Positions 16,843-25,717 of a DNA stretch of 64,000 nucleotides are shown here, piece by piece. Each line of letters starts with the position of its first letter. Position 1 is the first letter of the stretch. A program made the translations under genes and the position numbers. This DNA comes from Kribbella pratensis (lineage in GTDB: Bacteria; Actinomycetota; Actinomycetes; Propionibacteriales; Kribbellaceae), in contig NZ_SODP01000001.1 in the NCBI RefSeq assembly GCF_004365355.1, positions 2,611,473-2,675,472 of the forward strand, in the 5' to 3' direction. The notes below the pieces were generated by a model, which was not told the DNA's origin, did no database searches, and worked only from the letters and a program-made list of their open reading frames with translations.

Positions 16843-16873
16843 AGCTCACAGCCCGCCGCGCGTGCCCCGGCGC

Positions 16874-16913
16874 GCCCCGGCGCAGACCGGCTAGCCCCGG
16901 CGCAGACCGGCTA
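16874..16913. repeat. 20-bp tandem duplication upstream of the LAL gene
   Basis: The 20-mer GCCCCGGCGCAGACCGGCTA occurs twice in direct tandem (16874-16893 and 16894-16913), with a partial GCCCCGGCGC copy just before. It lies between the VOC stop and the LAL start. It may be polymerase slippage or a repeated binding site. Confidence 0.75.
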
Positions 16914-16956
16914 CGAGGGTTTGCCTTCGGGGCCAGGCCGGTGAAAGCCTGATCGA

Positions 16957-19686
16957 ATGGCGGATCGTGAATTGCGGGGGCGGCAGCACGAGCTCGCCGT
17001 GCTGGACCGGATGCTCGACGCCGCGCGCCAGGGACGCAGCGAAGCCGTGGTACTCCGTGGCGAGGCCGGCACCGGGAAGTCCGCGCTGCTCGACGCGTTG
17101 GCGGCGCGCGTCACGAGTTGCGTCGTCGCGCGGATCGTCGGCATCGAATCCGAGATGGAGCTGGCCTATGCGGGCCTCTACCAGCTCTGCCGCCCGTTCC
17201 TCGACCGGATGGACAGGCTTGCTAGGCCGCAGCACGAGGCGCTGGGGATCGCGTTCGGTCAACAGGACGGACCGGCTCCGGACCGGTTCCTGATCGGCCT
17301 CGCCGTACTGAACCTGCTCTCCGACGCGGCATCCAAACAGCCGGTGCTGTGCGTCGTCGACGACGCACAGTGGCTCGATCTCATGTCCGCGCGCATCCTC
17401 GCCTTCGTCGCCCGCCGGCTCGAGGCGGAATCGGTCGTCATGGTGTTCGCGGTCCGCGACGGTATCGACCACGCGCTGACCGGGATCAACGAACTCGAGA
17501 TCCGCGGTCTCGACGACTCCGACGCCCGCGCCCTCCTGGATTCGGTGCTGCCAGGGCCGGTCGACCCGCGGGTCCGCGACCGGATCGTCGCCGAGACCCG
17601 GGGCAACCCGCTCGCCCTGCTCGAACTCCCCCGCACCTGGACCGCGGCCGAGCTCGCCGACGGCCTCCGCAGTACGACGCTCGCGAGTCAGATCGAGGAC
17701 AGCTTCGTACGACGGCTTGAAGGACTGCCGGCCGACACCCGCCTGCTCCTGCTCGTCGCGGCGGCCGAACCGCTCGGTGACGCGACCCTGCTCTGGCGTG
17801 CCGTCGAGCGACTCGGTCTGGGCGCCGACCCGGCCGCGGCGGCGATCGAGGCCGAACTGATCACGTTCGGGCAGCAGATCGCCTTCCGGCACCCGCTGGT
17901 GCGATCGGCGGCGTACCGGACGGCGACGACCAAGGACCGGCAAGCGGTCCACCGAGCCCTGGCCGACGTCACCGACCCGGAGATCGACCCGGACCGCCGC
18001 GCCTGGCACCGCGCCCAGGCGACCGTACGGCCCGACGAGGACGTCGCGGCCGAGCTCGAACGCTCCGCGAACCGCGCCCGGGGCCGTGGCGGCTTCTACT
18101 CGGCCGCGGTGTTCCTCCAACGCTCAGCCGAGCTGACCCCGGACCCGGACCGCAGAGCCCAACGGACGCTGGCCGCAGCCGTGGCGAAGCGCAGCTCCGG
18201 CGCGCTCGATTCGGCTCTGGAGCTGCTCCGCGCGGTGACCGCCGGTCCCCCGGATCCGCTCCGGACAGCCGAGGCCGAACATCTGCGCGGCGAGATCGCC
18301 TTCGACCAGGGCCGCGTACGCGAGGCTGCCAGTGGGCTGCTCGCCGCGGCCAAGCAACTCGAGCCGCTCGACCCCGATCGCGCCCGGGTCGCCTACCTCG
18401 AAGCGATGTCGGCCGCCATCTGGGCGAGCGGGCCGAACGCGCCGGGTATCGTCGCCCACGCGGCGGCCGAGACGCCTCCCGTGCCTGCCTCGTCCGACTC
18501 GCCCGTCGACGTTCTGCTGGAGGCCCTCGCGCTGCGCTACACCCGCGGCTACACCGCGGCCGCGCCCCACCTCGTCGCGGCCCTCGACCGGGCGCGCACT
18601 GCCGAAGTCGGCGCGGACGATGTCGGCGACTGGTTCTGGCTCACCGGCAACCGCGGCATCGGCATCGTCGCCGTCGAGGTCTGGGACTACGAGACCGCGC
18701 TCGACCTCGCGACCCGGCAGGAGCGGACCGCGCGCGCGACGGGTGCGCTCGTACAGCTGCAGTTCGCACTCAACTTCCGGGCCAACATGCTCTGCGCGAC
18801 CGGAGACCTCGAGACCGTGTCCCGTTTGGTCGAGGAGGACGCCGGCATCGCCGCGGCGACCGGCAACGCGAGCGTCGGCACCGGCCGGCTGTTCCTCGAG
18901 GCGTACCGCGGCAACGAGGCGACGGCACGCAAGCTCATCGACACAGCCATCCAGCGAGCGACCGATCAGAGCCAGGGCAGGATCGCCGCCTTCGCGACGT
19001 ACACGAATGCCGTGCTGCACAACGGCCTCGGCCGGTACGACGTCGCCAAGGACGCGGCGCAGCAGGTGTTCGAGCAGGACGTCCTCGGGTACTCCGCACT
19101 CGCCGCCGGCGAGCTGGCCGAGGCCGCGTCGAGAACAGGCGACGTCAAGCTCGTCGAGAGCACCCTCGCCTTCCTGACCGAACGCACCACGGCCACCCCG
19201 ACGGACTGGGGCCGCGGCATAGAGTCGCGCGTCCGGGCCCTGCTCGGCGGCGACGAGTCCGCGTATCGCCAGTCCATCAAGTATCTCGGCAAGACCGATC
19301 TGCGCCTCGAGACCGCCCGGTCCCACCTGCTGTACGGCGAATGGCTGCGGCGCGAAGGCCGTCGCGTCGACGCCCGCGAACAGCTCCGGATCGCGCACGA
19401 GCAGCTGGAGCAGATGGGCCTCGAAGCGTTCGCGGAGCGCGCCCGGCACGAGCTGCTCGCGACCGGTGAGACCGTTCGCAAGCGCCGCCCGGACACGCTC
19501 AACGACCTCACCGCCCAGGAGGCCCAGATCGCCGGGCTGGCCCGCGACGGCCTGACCAACCCCGAGATCGCGGCGCAGCTGTTCATCAGCCCGCGCACGG
19601 TCGAATGGCATCTGCGCAAGACGTTCTCGAAGCTCGGGATCACGTCTCGCCGTCAGCTGCGTAACGCCCTTGCTCGCAGCAACTGA
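16957..19686 (+). CDS. Large ATP-binding LuxR (LAL) transcriptional regulator
   Basis: A 909-residue LAL protein with Walker A GEAGTGKSALL (about residues 36-46) and Walker B VLCVVDDAQWLD (about residue 130). A helical sensor region follows. The C-terminal HTH is LTAQEAQIAGLARDGLTNPEIAAQLFISPRTVEWHLRK. It shares architecture and many segments with the LAL protein at 10175-12943, so this is a local paralogue pair. Its targets are not evident: the next gene is a DNA ligase that starts 33 bases after the stop and could be read through from it. The ligand is unknown. Confidence 0.92.
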   Translation: MADRELRGRQHELAVLDRMLDAARQGRSEAVVLRGEAGTGKSALLDALAARVTSCVVARIVGIESEMELAYAGLYQLCRPFLDRMDRLARPQHEALGIAFGQQDGPAPDRFLIGLAVLNLLSDAASKQPVLCVVDDAQWLDLMSARILAFVARRLEAESVVMVFAVRDGIDHALTGINELEIRGLDDSDARALLDSVLPGPVDPRVRDRIVAETRGNPLALLELPRTWTAAELADGLRSTTLASQIEDSFVRRLEGLPADTRLLLLVAAAEPLGDATLLWRAVERLGLGADPAAAAIEAELITFGQQIAFRHPLVRSAAYRTATTKDRQAVHRALADVTDPEIDPDRRAWHRAQATVRPDEDVAAELERSANRARGRGGFYSAAVFLQRSAELTPDPDRRAQRTLAAAVAKRSSGALDSALELLRAVTAGPPDPLRTAEAEHLRGEIAFDQGRVREAASGLLAAAKQLEPLDPDRARVAYLEAMSAAIWASGPNAPGIVAHAAAETPPVPASSDSPVDVLLEALALRYTRGYTAAAPHLVAALDRARTAEVGADDVGDWFWLTGNRGIGIVAVEVWDYETALDLATRQERTARATGALVQLQFALNFRANMLCATGDLETVSRLVEEDAGIAAATGNASVGTGRLFLEAYRGNEATARKLIDTAIQRATDQSQGRIAAFATYTNAVLHNGLGRYDVAKDAAQQVFEQDVLGYSALAAGELAEAASRTGDVKLVESTLAFLTERTTATPTDWGRGIESRVRALLGGDESAYRQSIKYLGKTDLRLETARSHLLYGEWLRREGRRVDAREQLRIAHEQLEQMGLEAFAERARHELLATGETVRKRRPDTLNDLTAQEAQIAGLARDGLTNPEIAAQLFISPRTVEWHLRKTFSKLGITSRRQLRNALARSN

Positions 19687-19718
19687 CGTTGTCGGACCGC
19701 CCCGGTAAGGTCCTCGCT

Positions 19719-21707
19719 GTGGACGTTGGGGAGCGGATTCAGGAACTTGCCGATCAGATCGTCGTGCTGCGGGACGCCTACTATCGCGGCTCGCCGTCGG
19801 TGGCTGACGCGGAGTACGACGCGATCGAGGACGAGCTGCGGTCGCTGATCGAGGCCAACCCGGAGCTCGCGCCGGATCCGAACCCGCTGGAGCAGGTCGG
19901 GGCGCCGGCGGTGCTGCACGCACCGGTCAGGCATTCGCGGCCGATGCTGTCGCTGGAGAAGGCGACCCGGCCGGAGCAGGTCGAGGCGTTCTTCAGCCGT
20001 TTCCCGGGCCAGTCCGTCGTCGTGATGCCGAAGCTGGACGGCCTCTCACTCGCGCTCGTCTACGAGAACGGCCGCCTGGCCCGCGCAGTCACCCGCGGCG
20101 ACGGGACGACGGGCGACGACGTGACCCCGCTGGTGCGGGCACTCACGGACGGAGTCCCGGCCAAGCTCGACGTGCAGGATCGCGTCGAGGTGCGCGGTGA
20201 GGCCGTCATGCTGCGCTCCACGTTCGCGGCCTACAACGCCGCCCACCCCGACAAGCCGCTGATCAACCCGCGGAACGCCGCTGCCGGCACGCTGCGAGCG
20301 AAGGACCCGGCCACGGTCGCCGAGCGCCGCCTGCAGTTCCTCGCCTTCGACCTGCTCACCGACAGCGCCGACACCGACCTCGAGCGTGCGCTCACCACGA
20401 TGGGCTTCACCGTCGCCGACATGCGGCACTGCGACGACGCCGCCGCGGCGCAGGCGGTCATCACCTCGATCGAGCAGCGACGGAACGACCTCGACTACGA
20501 CCTCGATGGCGCCGTACTGCGGTTGGCCGATCGGGATGCGTTCGCCGCCGCGGGCACCCGGTCGAGCTCGCCCCGCGGCGCGCTGGCGTTCAAGTTCGCC
20601 GCCGAGGAGAAGACGACCGTGCTGGCCGACGTGGTCTGGGACGTCGGCAAAACCGGCAAGATCGCCCCGGTCGCCTGGCTCGAGCCCGTCTTCGTCGGCG
20701 GGACGACGGTCACCCGCGCAACCCTGGCAAACCAGGAGGTGATCCGCGCCCGCGACATCAAGATCGGCGACACGGTCCTGGTCCGCCGGGCCGGCGACGT
20801 GATCCCGTTCGTGGCCGGCGTGCTCGACGCGTCGAAGCGCACCGGCGACGAGCAGGACATCGTGCCGCCGGTCGTCTGCCCGTCCTGCGGCTTCCCGTTG
20901 ACCGAGCAAGGAAACAGCCGCGAACTGTTCTGCACCAACGTCTCCTGCCCCGCCCAGACCGTCCGGCGACTGATCCACTGGGCCTCGCGCGCCGCGGCCG
21001 ATATCGACGCGATCGGCGGGGTCTGGATCGAGCGGCTTGCCGAGGCCGGGATCCTCGAGAACCCGTCGGACTTCTACCACCTGACCGCCGAGCGGCTGCT
21101 GGAGTTCGACCGGATCGGCGAGGTCTCGGCGGCCCGGATGATCGAGTCGATCGACGCGAGCCGGCAGGTCGGCCTCCGCCGCGCACTGATCGGCCTCGCG
21201 ATCCCGATGGCCTCCGAGGGCACCGCGGCCCGGCTGTGCCGCGCGGGCTTCAGCTCGCTGGAAGCGGTCGCGGACGCCGGCGAGGAAGGCCTCGTCGCGG
21301 TGGACGACATCGGCCCGAAGGTGGCCGCCTCGCTGATCGAGCACCTGACCCGGCTACGCCCCGAGCTCGAGCGGCTGCGGGAAGCCGGCGTATCGCTCGA
21401 CGTACGCGAGGAGGACCTCCCGCCGGTCGTCGCGGCCGGTGCACCGCTGGCCGGCAAGACCGTGGTCGTGACCGGCTCGATCAGCGACCCGCGCTCCGGC
21501 GAGAAGGTCGCGCGGCCGGCGTTCCAGCGGCTCTGTGAGAAGGCCGGCGCGACCATCGCCTCGTCGGTCTCGGCCAGCACCGACCTTCTCATCACCGGCG
21601 CCGACGTCGGCGCCGCCAAACTCACCAAGGCCGAGAAGCTCGGCGTCACCGTCGTCGACCAGTCCGAGATCTGGCAACAACTCCAGGCCGCCGATCTGCT
21701 CAACTAG
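19719..21707 (+). CDS. ligA: NAD-dependent DNA ligase (LigA type)
   Basis: A 662-residue ligase with every LigA domain. The adenylation domain has the active-site lysine motif PKLDGLSL (about K105), followed by the OB fold. The four-cysteine zinc finger starts CPSCGFP near residue 387 and ends CTNVSCPAQ. Helix-hairpin-helix repeats and a C-terminal BRCT domain (AGKTVVVTGSISDPRSGEKV) complete it. It seals nicks with NAD+. The GTG at 19719 is preferred (GGTAAGG 8 nt upstream) over a TTG at 19689. The position behind a LAL regulator and among accessory genes, and the divergent motif sequences, suggest it may be an extra paralogue rather than the housekeeping ligase. The window cannot decide this. 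Confidence 0.93.
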   Translation: MDVGERIQELADQIVVLRDAYYRGSPSVADAEYDAIEDELRSLIEANPELAPDPNPLEQVGAPAVLHAPVRHSRPMLSLEKATRPEQVEAFFSRFPGQSVVVMPKLDGLSLALVYENGRLARAVTRGDGTTGDDVTPLVRALTDGVPAKLDVQDRVEVRGEAVMLRSTFAAYNAAHPDKPLINPRNAAAGTLRAKDPATVAERRLQFLAFDLLTDSADTDLERALTTMGFTVADMRHCDDAAAAQAVITSIEQRRNDLDYDLDGAVLRLADRDAFAAAGTRSSSPRGALAFKFAAEEKTTVLADVVWDVGKTGKIAPVAWLEPVFVGGTTVTRATLANQEVIRARDIKIGDTVLVRRAGDVIPFVAGVLDASKRTGDEQDIVPPVVCPSCGFPLTEQGNSRELFCTNVSCPAQTVRRLIHWASRAAADIDAIGGVWIERLAEAGILENPSDFYHLTAERLLEFDRIGEVSAARMIESIDASRQVGLRRALIGLAIPMASEGTAARLCRAGFSSLEAVADAGEEGLVAVDDIGPKVAASLIEHLTRLRPELERLREAGVSLDVREEDLPPVVAAGAPLAGKTVVVTGSISDPRSGEKVARPAFQRLCEKAGATIASSVSASTDLLITGADVGAAKLTKAEKLGVTVVDQSEIWQQLQAADLLN

Positions 21708-22051
21708 ATATCTGTGCGGCGGAAGGGGAAGAACTCGCGGACGTCCTGTGCGCAGCGGCAGGCGACCGCGACCTTCGCGGCCCACTTCAAGGCGTCGTCG
21801 AAGGTCGGCACGTCGACGACGAACAGGCCGCCGATCAGCTCCTTGCTCTCCGGGTAGGGCCCGTCGGTGATCAGGCCGTCGGTGTCGACCAGGGCGTGCT
21901 TCTGGCGGTAGTCCAGCCCGCCGGTGAAGACCAGCACACCGGCGTCCTTCGCCTCCTGCACCACCGCGTGCGCGTCGTCGGCGACCTGGGGCAGCTCCTC
22001 CTCGGTGATGTCCATCGCGCCGTCTTCGAACGAGATCAGGTACTGCGTCAT
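21704..22051 (-). CDS. YciI/YCII-related protein
   Basis: A 115-residue protein: MTQYLISFEDGAMDITEEEL, then VFTGGLDY, DGPYPESKELIGGLFVVDVPTFDDALKWA. This is the actinobacterial YCII-related (DGPF/YciI-type) ferredoxin-like fold often found beside ECF sigma factors. Here no sigma gene adjoins it. The function is unknown. AAGGAG precedes the ATG at 22051. It converges with the ligase, overlapping its last 4 bases. Confidence 0.85.
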   Translation of the reverse strand: MTQYLISFEDGAMDITEEELPQVADDAHAVVQEAKDAGVLVFTGGLDYRQKHALVDTDGLITDGPYPESKELIGGLFVVDVPTFDDALKWAAKVAVACRCAQDVREFFPFRRTDI

Positions 22052-22180
22052 CTGAGCGCTCCTTGTCCCGCGGCCGCTGTCCGGCCGCCTCTCACCCCTG
22101 CTACGAACGGCGTACCCCGGATCCGACAGGTCCTCCGAGGAAAGTCTCCCAGCCGCTGTCCAGTTCCTGACAGCACGCTG

Positions 22181-22200
22181 GCGCCCGGCGTGCCGGGCGC
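22181..22200. promoter_or_regulatory. Perfect 20-bp palindrome next to the SD of the putative glycosidase gene
   Basis: GCGCCCGGC (22181-22189) and GCCGGGCGC (22192-22200) flank a 2-nt centre and are followed directly by the GAAAGGG SD of the gene starting at 22215. It could be an operator or an mRNA hairpin close to the ribosome site. The length and perfection make chance unlikely even at this GC content. Confidence 0.5.
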
Positions 22201-22214
22201 GAAAGGGTTGACGT

Positions 22215-24290
22215 ATGACGGACAAGCACCGTGAAGCGACCGGCTTTCAGGAGCAAGCGCCGTACGACGAATCGATCGACCTGCGCACCGATTTCGTCAT
22301 GGTCTACGGCCTCAACGACACCACAGCGCAGCGCATCGCCCGGTGGCGGGAGGCCGGGTACCGCGTCCATCTGATGACGGGCATCTCGTGGGGCACATAC
22401 CAGGACTATCTGGACGGGAGATGGGACGGCTCCGACCACTGGGCCGACGCTCAGACCACCGCCGACGGAAAGCCGATCCTGCACGGTCAGAGCACCGACA
22501 TTCCGTACATGGTCCCGACGTTCAGCTTCACGGAGTACCTGGTCCAGAAGCTCCGCCCGATCATCGAGCTCGGTGTCGAGGGCATCCACCTCGAGGAGCC
22601 TGAGTTCTGGGCGCGGGCCGGCTACTCGGAGTCGTTCAAGCGCGAGTGGCAGGCGTTCTTCAAGGAGCCATGGCAAGCCCCGCACAGCAGCCCCGAAGCC
22701 CACTTCCGCGCCGGGCAGCTCAAGCAGCATCTGCTGTCCCGCAGCCTCGACCGGGTCACCTCCGTACTGCGCGACGAAGCGCTCCGGCAAGGCCGTGAGG
22801 TGCGCTTCTACGTCCCGACCCACAGCCTGCTGAACTACACGCAGTGGCAGATCATCAGCCCGGAATCACGCCTGCGGACGCTCCCCTCGATCGACGGCGC
22901 GATCGCGCAGGTGTGGACCGGGACCTCCCGCACGCCGAACGTGTACGCCGGCCGGGTCGCCGAGCGTACGTTCGAGACGGCGTACCTGGAATATGGCATC
23001 GCGCAGGATCTGACCCGCGGCACCGACCGGCGGATGTGGTTCCTGCACGACCCGATCGAGGACCACCCGGACCGCACCTGGGAGGACTACCTCGCCAACT
23101 ACCAGCGCACGCTCATCGCGTCGCTGCTTCACCCGGGCGTCTCGCGGTACGAGGTGGCACCGTGGCCGAACCGGATCTTCAACCGCCCGTACCTGCGCGA
23201 GGGATCGACCGAACGGGAGCTCATTCCACCGGATACCGCCACGAGCTACCTGATCGCGATGAACAGCCTGCGCGATCTGGACCAGCCGGACGTGCGCTGG
23301 GACCAGGAGGGCCCGCGGATCGGGATCGCGCTCTCGGACACCGCGATGTTCCAGCGCTGGTCCCCCGGCGGTGAGAGCGGGCACTACGACGGCCTGCAGG
23401 ATGCGCTGGCGTTGGAAGGACGCGAGCAGCTGCACTTCTCGGACTTCTACGGTCTCGCGCTGCCGCCGCTGTTCGACGGCCAGCGGGTCGCGCCGGTGCA
23501 GCTGGAGAACGTGATCGATACACCGGATGCCCTCGACGATGTCGACGTACTCGTCCTGAGCTACGAGTTCCAGAAGCCGCTCGCGCCGAGCATCCACTAT
23601 GCGCTGGCCGGGTGGGTCAATCGCGGCGGCAGTCTGCTGTACGTCGGCGACGGCGCTGATCCGTACCACGCGATCCGCTCGTGGTGGACCGGCCGCTACG
23701 AGACCTGCGCCGACCATTTGGCCGAGGCTCTCGGTGCGGACCGCGACGGCATCCAGTCGATCGGCAAGGGCCGGGTCCGGTTCCTGCCGGTCCGCCCGGC
23801 CGATTTCACCGAGTCCCCCGAACGTGCCGCCGAACTGGTCACGGCGATCCGCGAACTGGCCGAGGCGGGCGGCCACACGTGGCAGTCGACCAACTGGCTG
23901 TCGGTGCAACGCGGTCCCTACGTCATCGGGGCCGTGCTGGACGGGACGCATGTGGTCGAAGGCAACTATCTCGACCTGCTCGATCCGGGGCTGGGCATCG
24001 TCCGGCGGCGCGAACTGGGCCCGGGGCAACTGACCTGGCTTCGCGACCTCACGTACGACGAGGAGCCGCTGCTGGCCTCGGCGGGCCGGGTCGTGGACTG
24101 GGCTTCTGACAACGGCACCATCACCTTCACCTGCGAGGCTCCGAAGGGCGTCCAGGTCATCACCGCTCTCCGCGTCCCGTCCGAGCCGGCATCCGTCAGC
24201 ACCGACCACGAGTACGACGCCGCGGCCGGCGTGCTGCGGCTGCGTCATCCTGGCGAACCGAGCGGGACCCGCGTAGAAATCAGGTTATGA
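22215..24290 (+). CDS. Putative glycoside hydrolase-like protein of unknown specificity
   Basis: A 691-residue cytosolic protein. The N-terminal half (DFVMVYGLNDTTAQRIARWREAGYRVHLMTGISWG...) reads as a TIM barrel. An acidic LGVEGIHLEEPEFWARAGYSE segment (about residue 120) could hold a catalytic acid. The middle (DVDVLVLSYEFQKPL...GWVNRGGSLLYVGDG) resembles the Rossmann-like trimerisation domain of GH42-type enzymes, and a beta-domain follows. I know of no characterised close relative. The stop overlaps the start of the HAD gene (ATGA at 24287-24290), so sugar metabolism is plausible. A perfect palindrome sits at the ribosome site. Glycosidase function is inferred from architecture only. Confidence 0.62.
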   Translation: MTDKHREATGFQEQAPYDESIDLRTDFVMVYGLNDTTAQRIARWREAGYRVHLMTGISWGTYQDYLDGRWDGSDHWADAQTTADGKPILHGQSTDIPYMVPTFSFTEYLVQKLRPIIELGVEGIHLEEPEFWARAGYSESFKREWQAFFKEPWQAPHSSPEAHFRAGQLKQHLLSRSLDRVTSVLRDEALRQGREVRFYVPTHSLLNYTQWQIISPESRLRTLPSIDGAIAQVWTGTSRTPNVYAGRVAERTFETAYLEYGIAQDLTRGTDRRMWFLHDPIEDHPDRTWEDYLANYQRTLIASLLHPGVSRYEVAPWPNRIFNRPYLREGSTERELIPPDTATSYLIAMNSLRDLDQPDVRWDQEGPRIGIALSDTAMFQRWSPGGESGHYDGLQDALALEGREQLHFSDFYGLALPPLFDGQRVAPVQLENVIDTPDALDDVDVLVLSYEFQKPLAPSIHYALAGWVNRGGSLLYVGDGADPYHAIRSWWTGRYETCADHLAEALGADRDGIQSIGKGRVRFLPVRPADFTESPERAAELVTAIRELAEAGGHTWQSTNWLSVQRGPYVIGAVLDGTHVVEGNYLDLLDPGLGIVRRRELGPGQLTWLRDLTYDEEPLLASAGRVVDWASDNGTITFTCEAPKGVQVITALRVPSEPASVSTDHEYDAAAGVLRLRHPGEPSGTRVEIRL

Positions 24291-24934
24291 CTGATGCCGT
24301 GGTCTTCGATCTCGACGGGGTGCTGATCGACTCCGAACCGCTGTGGGACGAGGTACGGCGAGGCGTCGTGGCGTCCGCAGGCCGGGACTGGCCCGCGGAT
24401 GCCACGGAAGCCCTACAGGGGATGAGCACGCCGGAGTGGTCGGCGTACCTGACCGACGTCGTCGGCGTCCCGGGGTCGGCCGAGGAGGTGGCGACCAGGG
24501 TGATCGACGGAATGGTCGCGCGCTACCAGTCGCACTTGCCGTTGTTGCCGGGCGCTGTCGAGGCGGTGCGGCGGCTCGCGAGTCGCTGGCCGTTGGGGCT
24601 GGCCTCGTCGTCGCCTCGACGGCTGATCGACACTGTGCTCGAGGCAGCGCACCTGAGCGACCACTTCCGCGTCACGGTCTCCACCGAGGAGGTCGGCGCA
24701 GGCAAGCCCTCCCCCGCGGTCTACAACGAGGTCGTACGTCGACTTGGGGCGGACCCGTCCCGAGTCGCCGCCATCGAGGACTCCAGCAACGGGCTGCGCT
24801 CGGCATCCGCGGCTCGGCTGCGGGTCATCGCCGTACCGAACGCGAACTACCCGCCGCAGGACGTCGCGCTCGCACTGGCCGACGTCGTCGTCCACTCCCT
24901 CGACGAGGTCACCCCGGACCTCCTCGCCGGCTAG
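24287..24934 (+). CDS. HAD superfamily phosphatase / beta-phosphoglucomutase-like
   Basis: A 215-residue HAD hydrolase. Motif I is VFDLDGVLIDSEPLW (nucleophile Asp8, general acid Asp10), motif II LASSSPRR, motif III Lys in GAGKPSP and motif IV AIEDSSNGLRSA. The helical cap after motif I and the DSEPLW signature place it with beta-phosphoglucomutases and sugar-phosphate phosphatases. Translational overlap with the upstream glycosidase-like gene suggests that the two act on the same sugar. Substrate not determined. Confidence 0.9.
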   Translation: MTDAVVFDLDGVLIDSEPLWDEVRRGVVASAGRDWPADATEALQGMSTPEWSAYLTDVVGVPGSAEEVATRVIDGMVARYQSHLPLLPGAVEAVRRLASRWPLGLASSSPRRLIDTVLEAAHLSDHFRVTVSTEEVGAGKPSPAVYNEVVRRLGADPSRVAAIEDSSNGLRSASAARLRVIAVPNANYPPQDVALALADVVVHSLDEVTPDLLAG

Positions 24935-25329
24935 AGCGCGCGCACGCGGTTGTTGCGCGGGTTGTGCTCGAGTTCGACCAGGCCGAGGACTTCGAGGACG
25001 GGCGGGACGTAGTTGGCGAAGCGGCCGCGGTAGCCCTTGCGCAGGCCGTACCAGCCGCCGACCGGGTTGTCCTCGGACCGCGCCCAGGCCTCGACCGTGC
25101 CCGGTGCGGCCAACTTCTGCTCGTCGGCGTTGCCGAGCGGCATCCAGTCACCATGCGCTTTCAGCATCGCGTGCAGATCGTCGATACAGCGCGCGTCGTA
25201 GCTGAGCTTCGTCGTACCGACCTGGCACACCAAGGCCGTCTCATCGCGATACACCTGGTACTGCGAACTGCCTGGCGGCGTGGTCAGCACCCACGGATCC
25301 GCGGCCGTCCCCGAACCTTGTCCGTCCAT
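24931..25329 (-). CDS. Conserved actinobacterial protein of unknown function
   Basis: A 132-residue protein with an invariant-looking start (GTAADPWVLTTPPGSSQYQVYRDE) and a core (SYDARCIDDLHAMLKAHGDWMPLGNADEQK). It ends PVGGWYGLRKGYRGRFANYVPPVLEVLGLVELEHN. I recognise it as a conserved actinobacterial family without a known role, but I cannot name it with certainty. The C-terminal part has the look of a small winged-helix or Mrr-like domain. It converges with the HAD gene, overlapping its last four bases. Confidence 0.75.
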   Translation of the reverse strand: MDGQGSGTAADPWVLTTPPGSSQYQVYRDETALVCQVGTTKLSYDARCIDDLHAMLKAHGDWMPLGNADEQKLAAPGTVEAWARSEDNPVGGWYGLRKGYRGRFANYVPPVLEVLGLVELEHNPRNNRVRAL

Positions 25330-25354
25330 GGCTCCCCCTCTTGGTCCACTTTCG

Positions 25355-25378
25355 GTTACCGTAACACTCAGGTTACCG
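25355..25378. promoter_or_regulatory. Palindrome and repeat upstream of the ArsR-type regulator
   Basis: GTTACCGTAAC (25355-25365) is a perfect palindrome around a central C. GGTTACCG recurs 17 bp further on (25354-25361 and 25371-25378). The cluster lies between the divergent starts at 25329 and 25397, the expected position of an ArsR-type operator. Confidence 0.55.
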
Positions 25379-25396
25379 AGCTGGGGAGGGTCACAC

Positions 25397-25717
25397 GTGG
25401 AACCGGGTGAGGCCGCGCCCGCGCTCGACGCGCTGGGCGACGCGAACCGGCGGGCGATCGTCGAGATCCTCGGCAGCGGCGCACTGTCGGTCCGGCAGAT
25501 CGCCGAGCAGTTGCCGATCAGCCGGCCGGCTGTGTCGCGGCACCTGCGGCTACTGAAGGACGCCGGGCTCGTCAGCGACGTACCCGACGGGACTCGCCGG
25601 GTCTACCAACTGCGCGAGGAGGGCGTGGACGCGGTCCGCGCGTACTTCGCGGAGGTGTGGGGGTCTGCGGCCGGCCGCTTCCGGATCGTCGCCGAGAACA
25701 CCTCGGAGGAGCGGTGA
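25397..25717 (+). CDS. ArsR family transcriptional regulator (SRPBCC partner type)
   Basis: A 106-residue winged-helix regulator: ALGDANRRAIVEILGSGALSVRQIAEQL, then the recognition helix ISRPAVSRHLRLLKDAGLV and the wing DGTRRVYQLR. No metal-binding cysteines are present, as in the subgroup encoded with SRPBCC proteins. GTG at 25397 has GGGAGG upstream. The stop overlaps the GTG of the SRPBCC gene (GTGA at 25714-25717). It probably binds the palindromes at 25355-25378 and represses its own pair. Confidence 0.9.
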   Translation: MEPGEAAPALDALGDANRRAIVEILGSGALSVRQIAEQLPISRPAVSRHLRLLKDAGLVSDVPDGTRRVYQLREEGVDAVRAYFAEVWGSAAGRFRIVAENTSEER

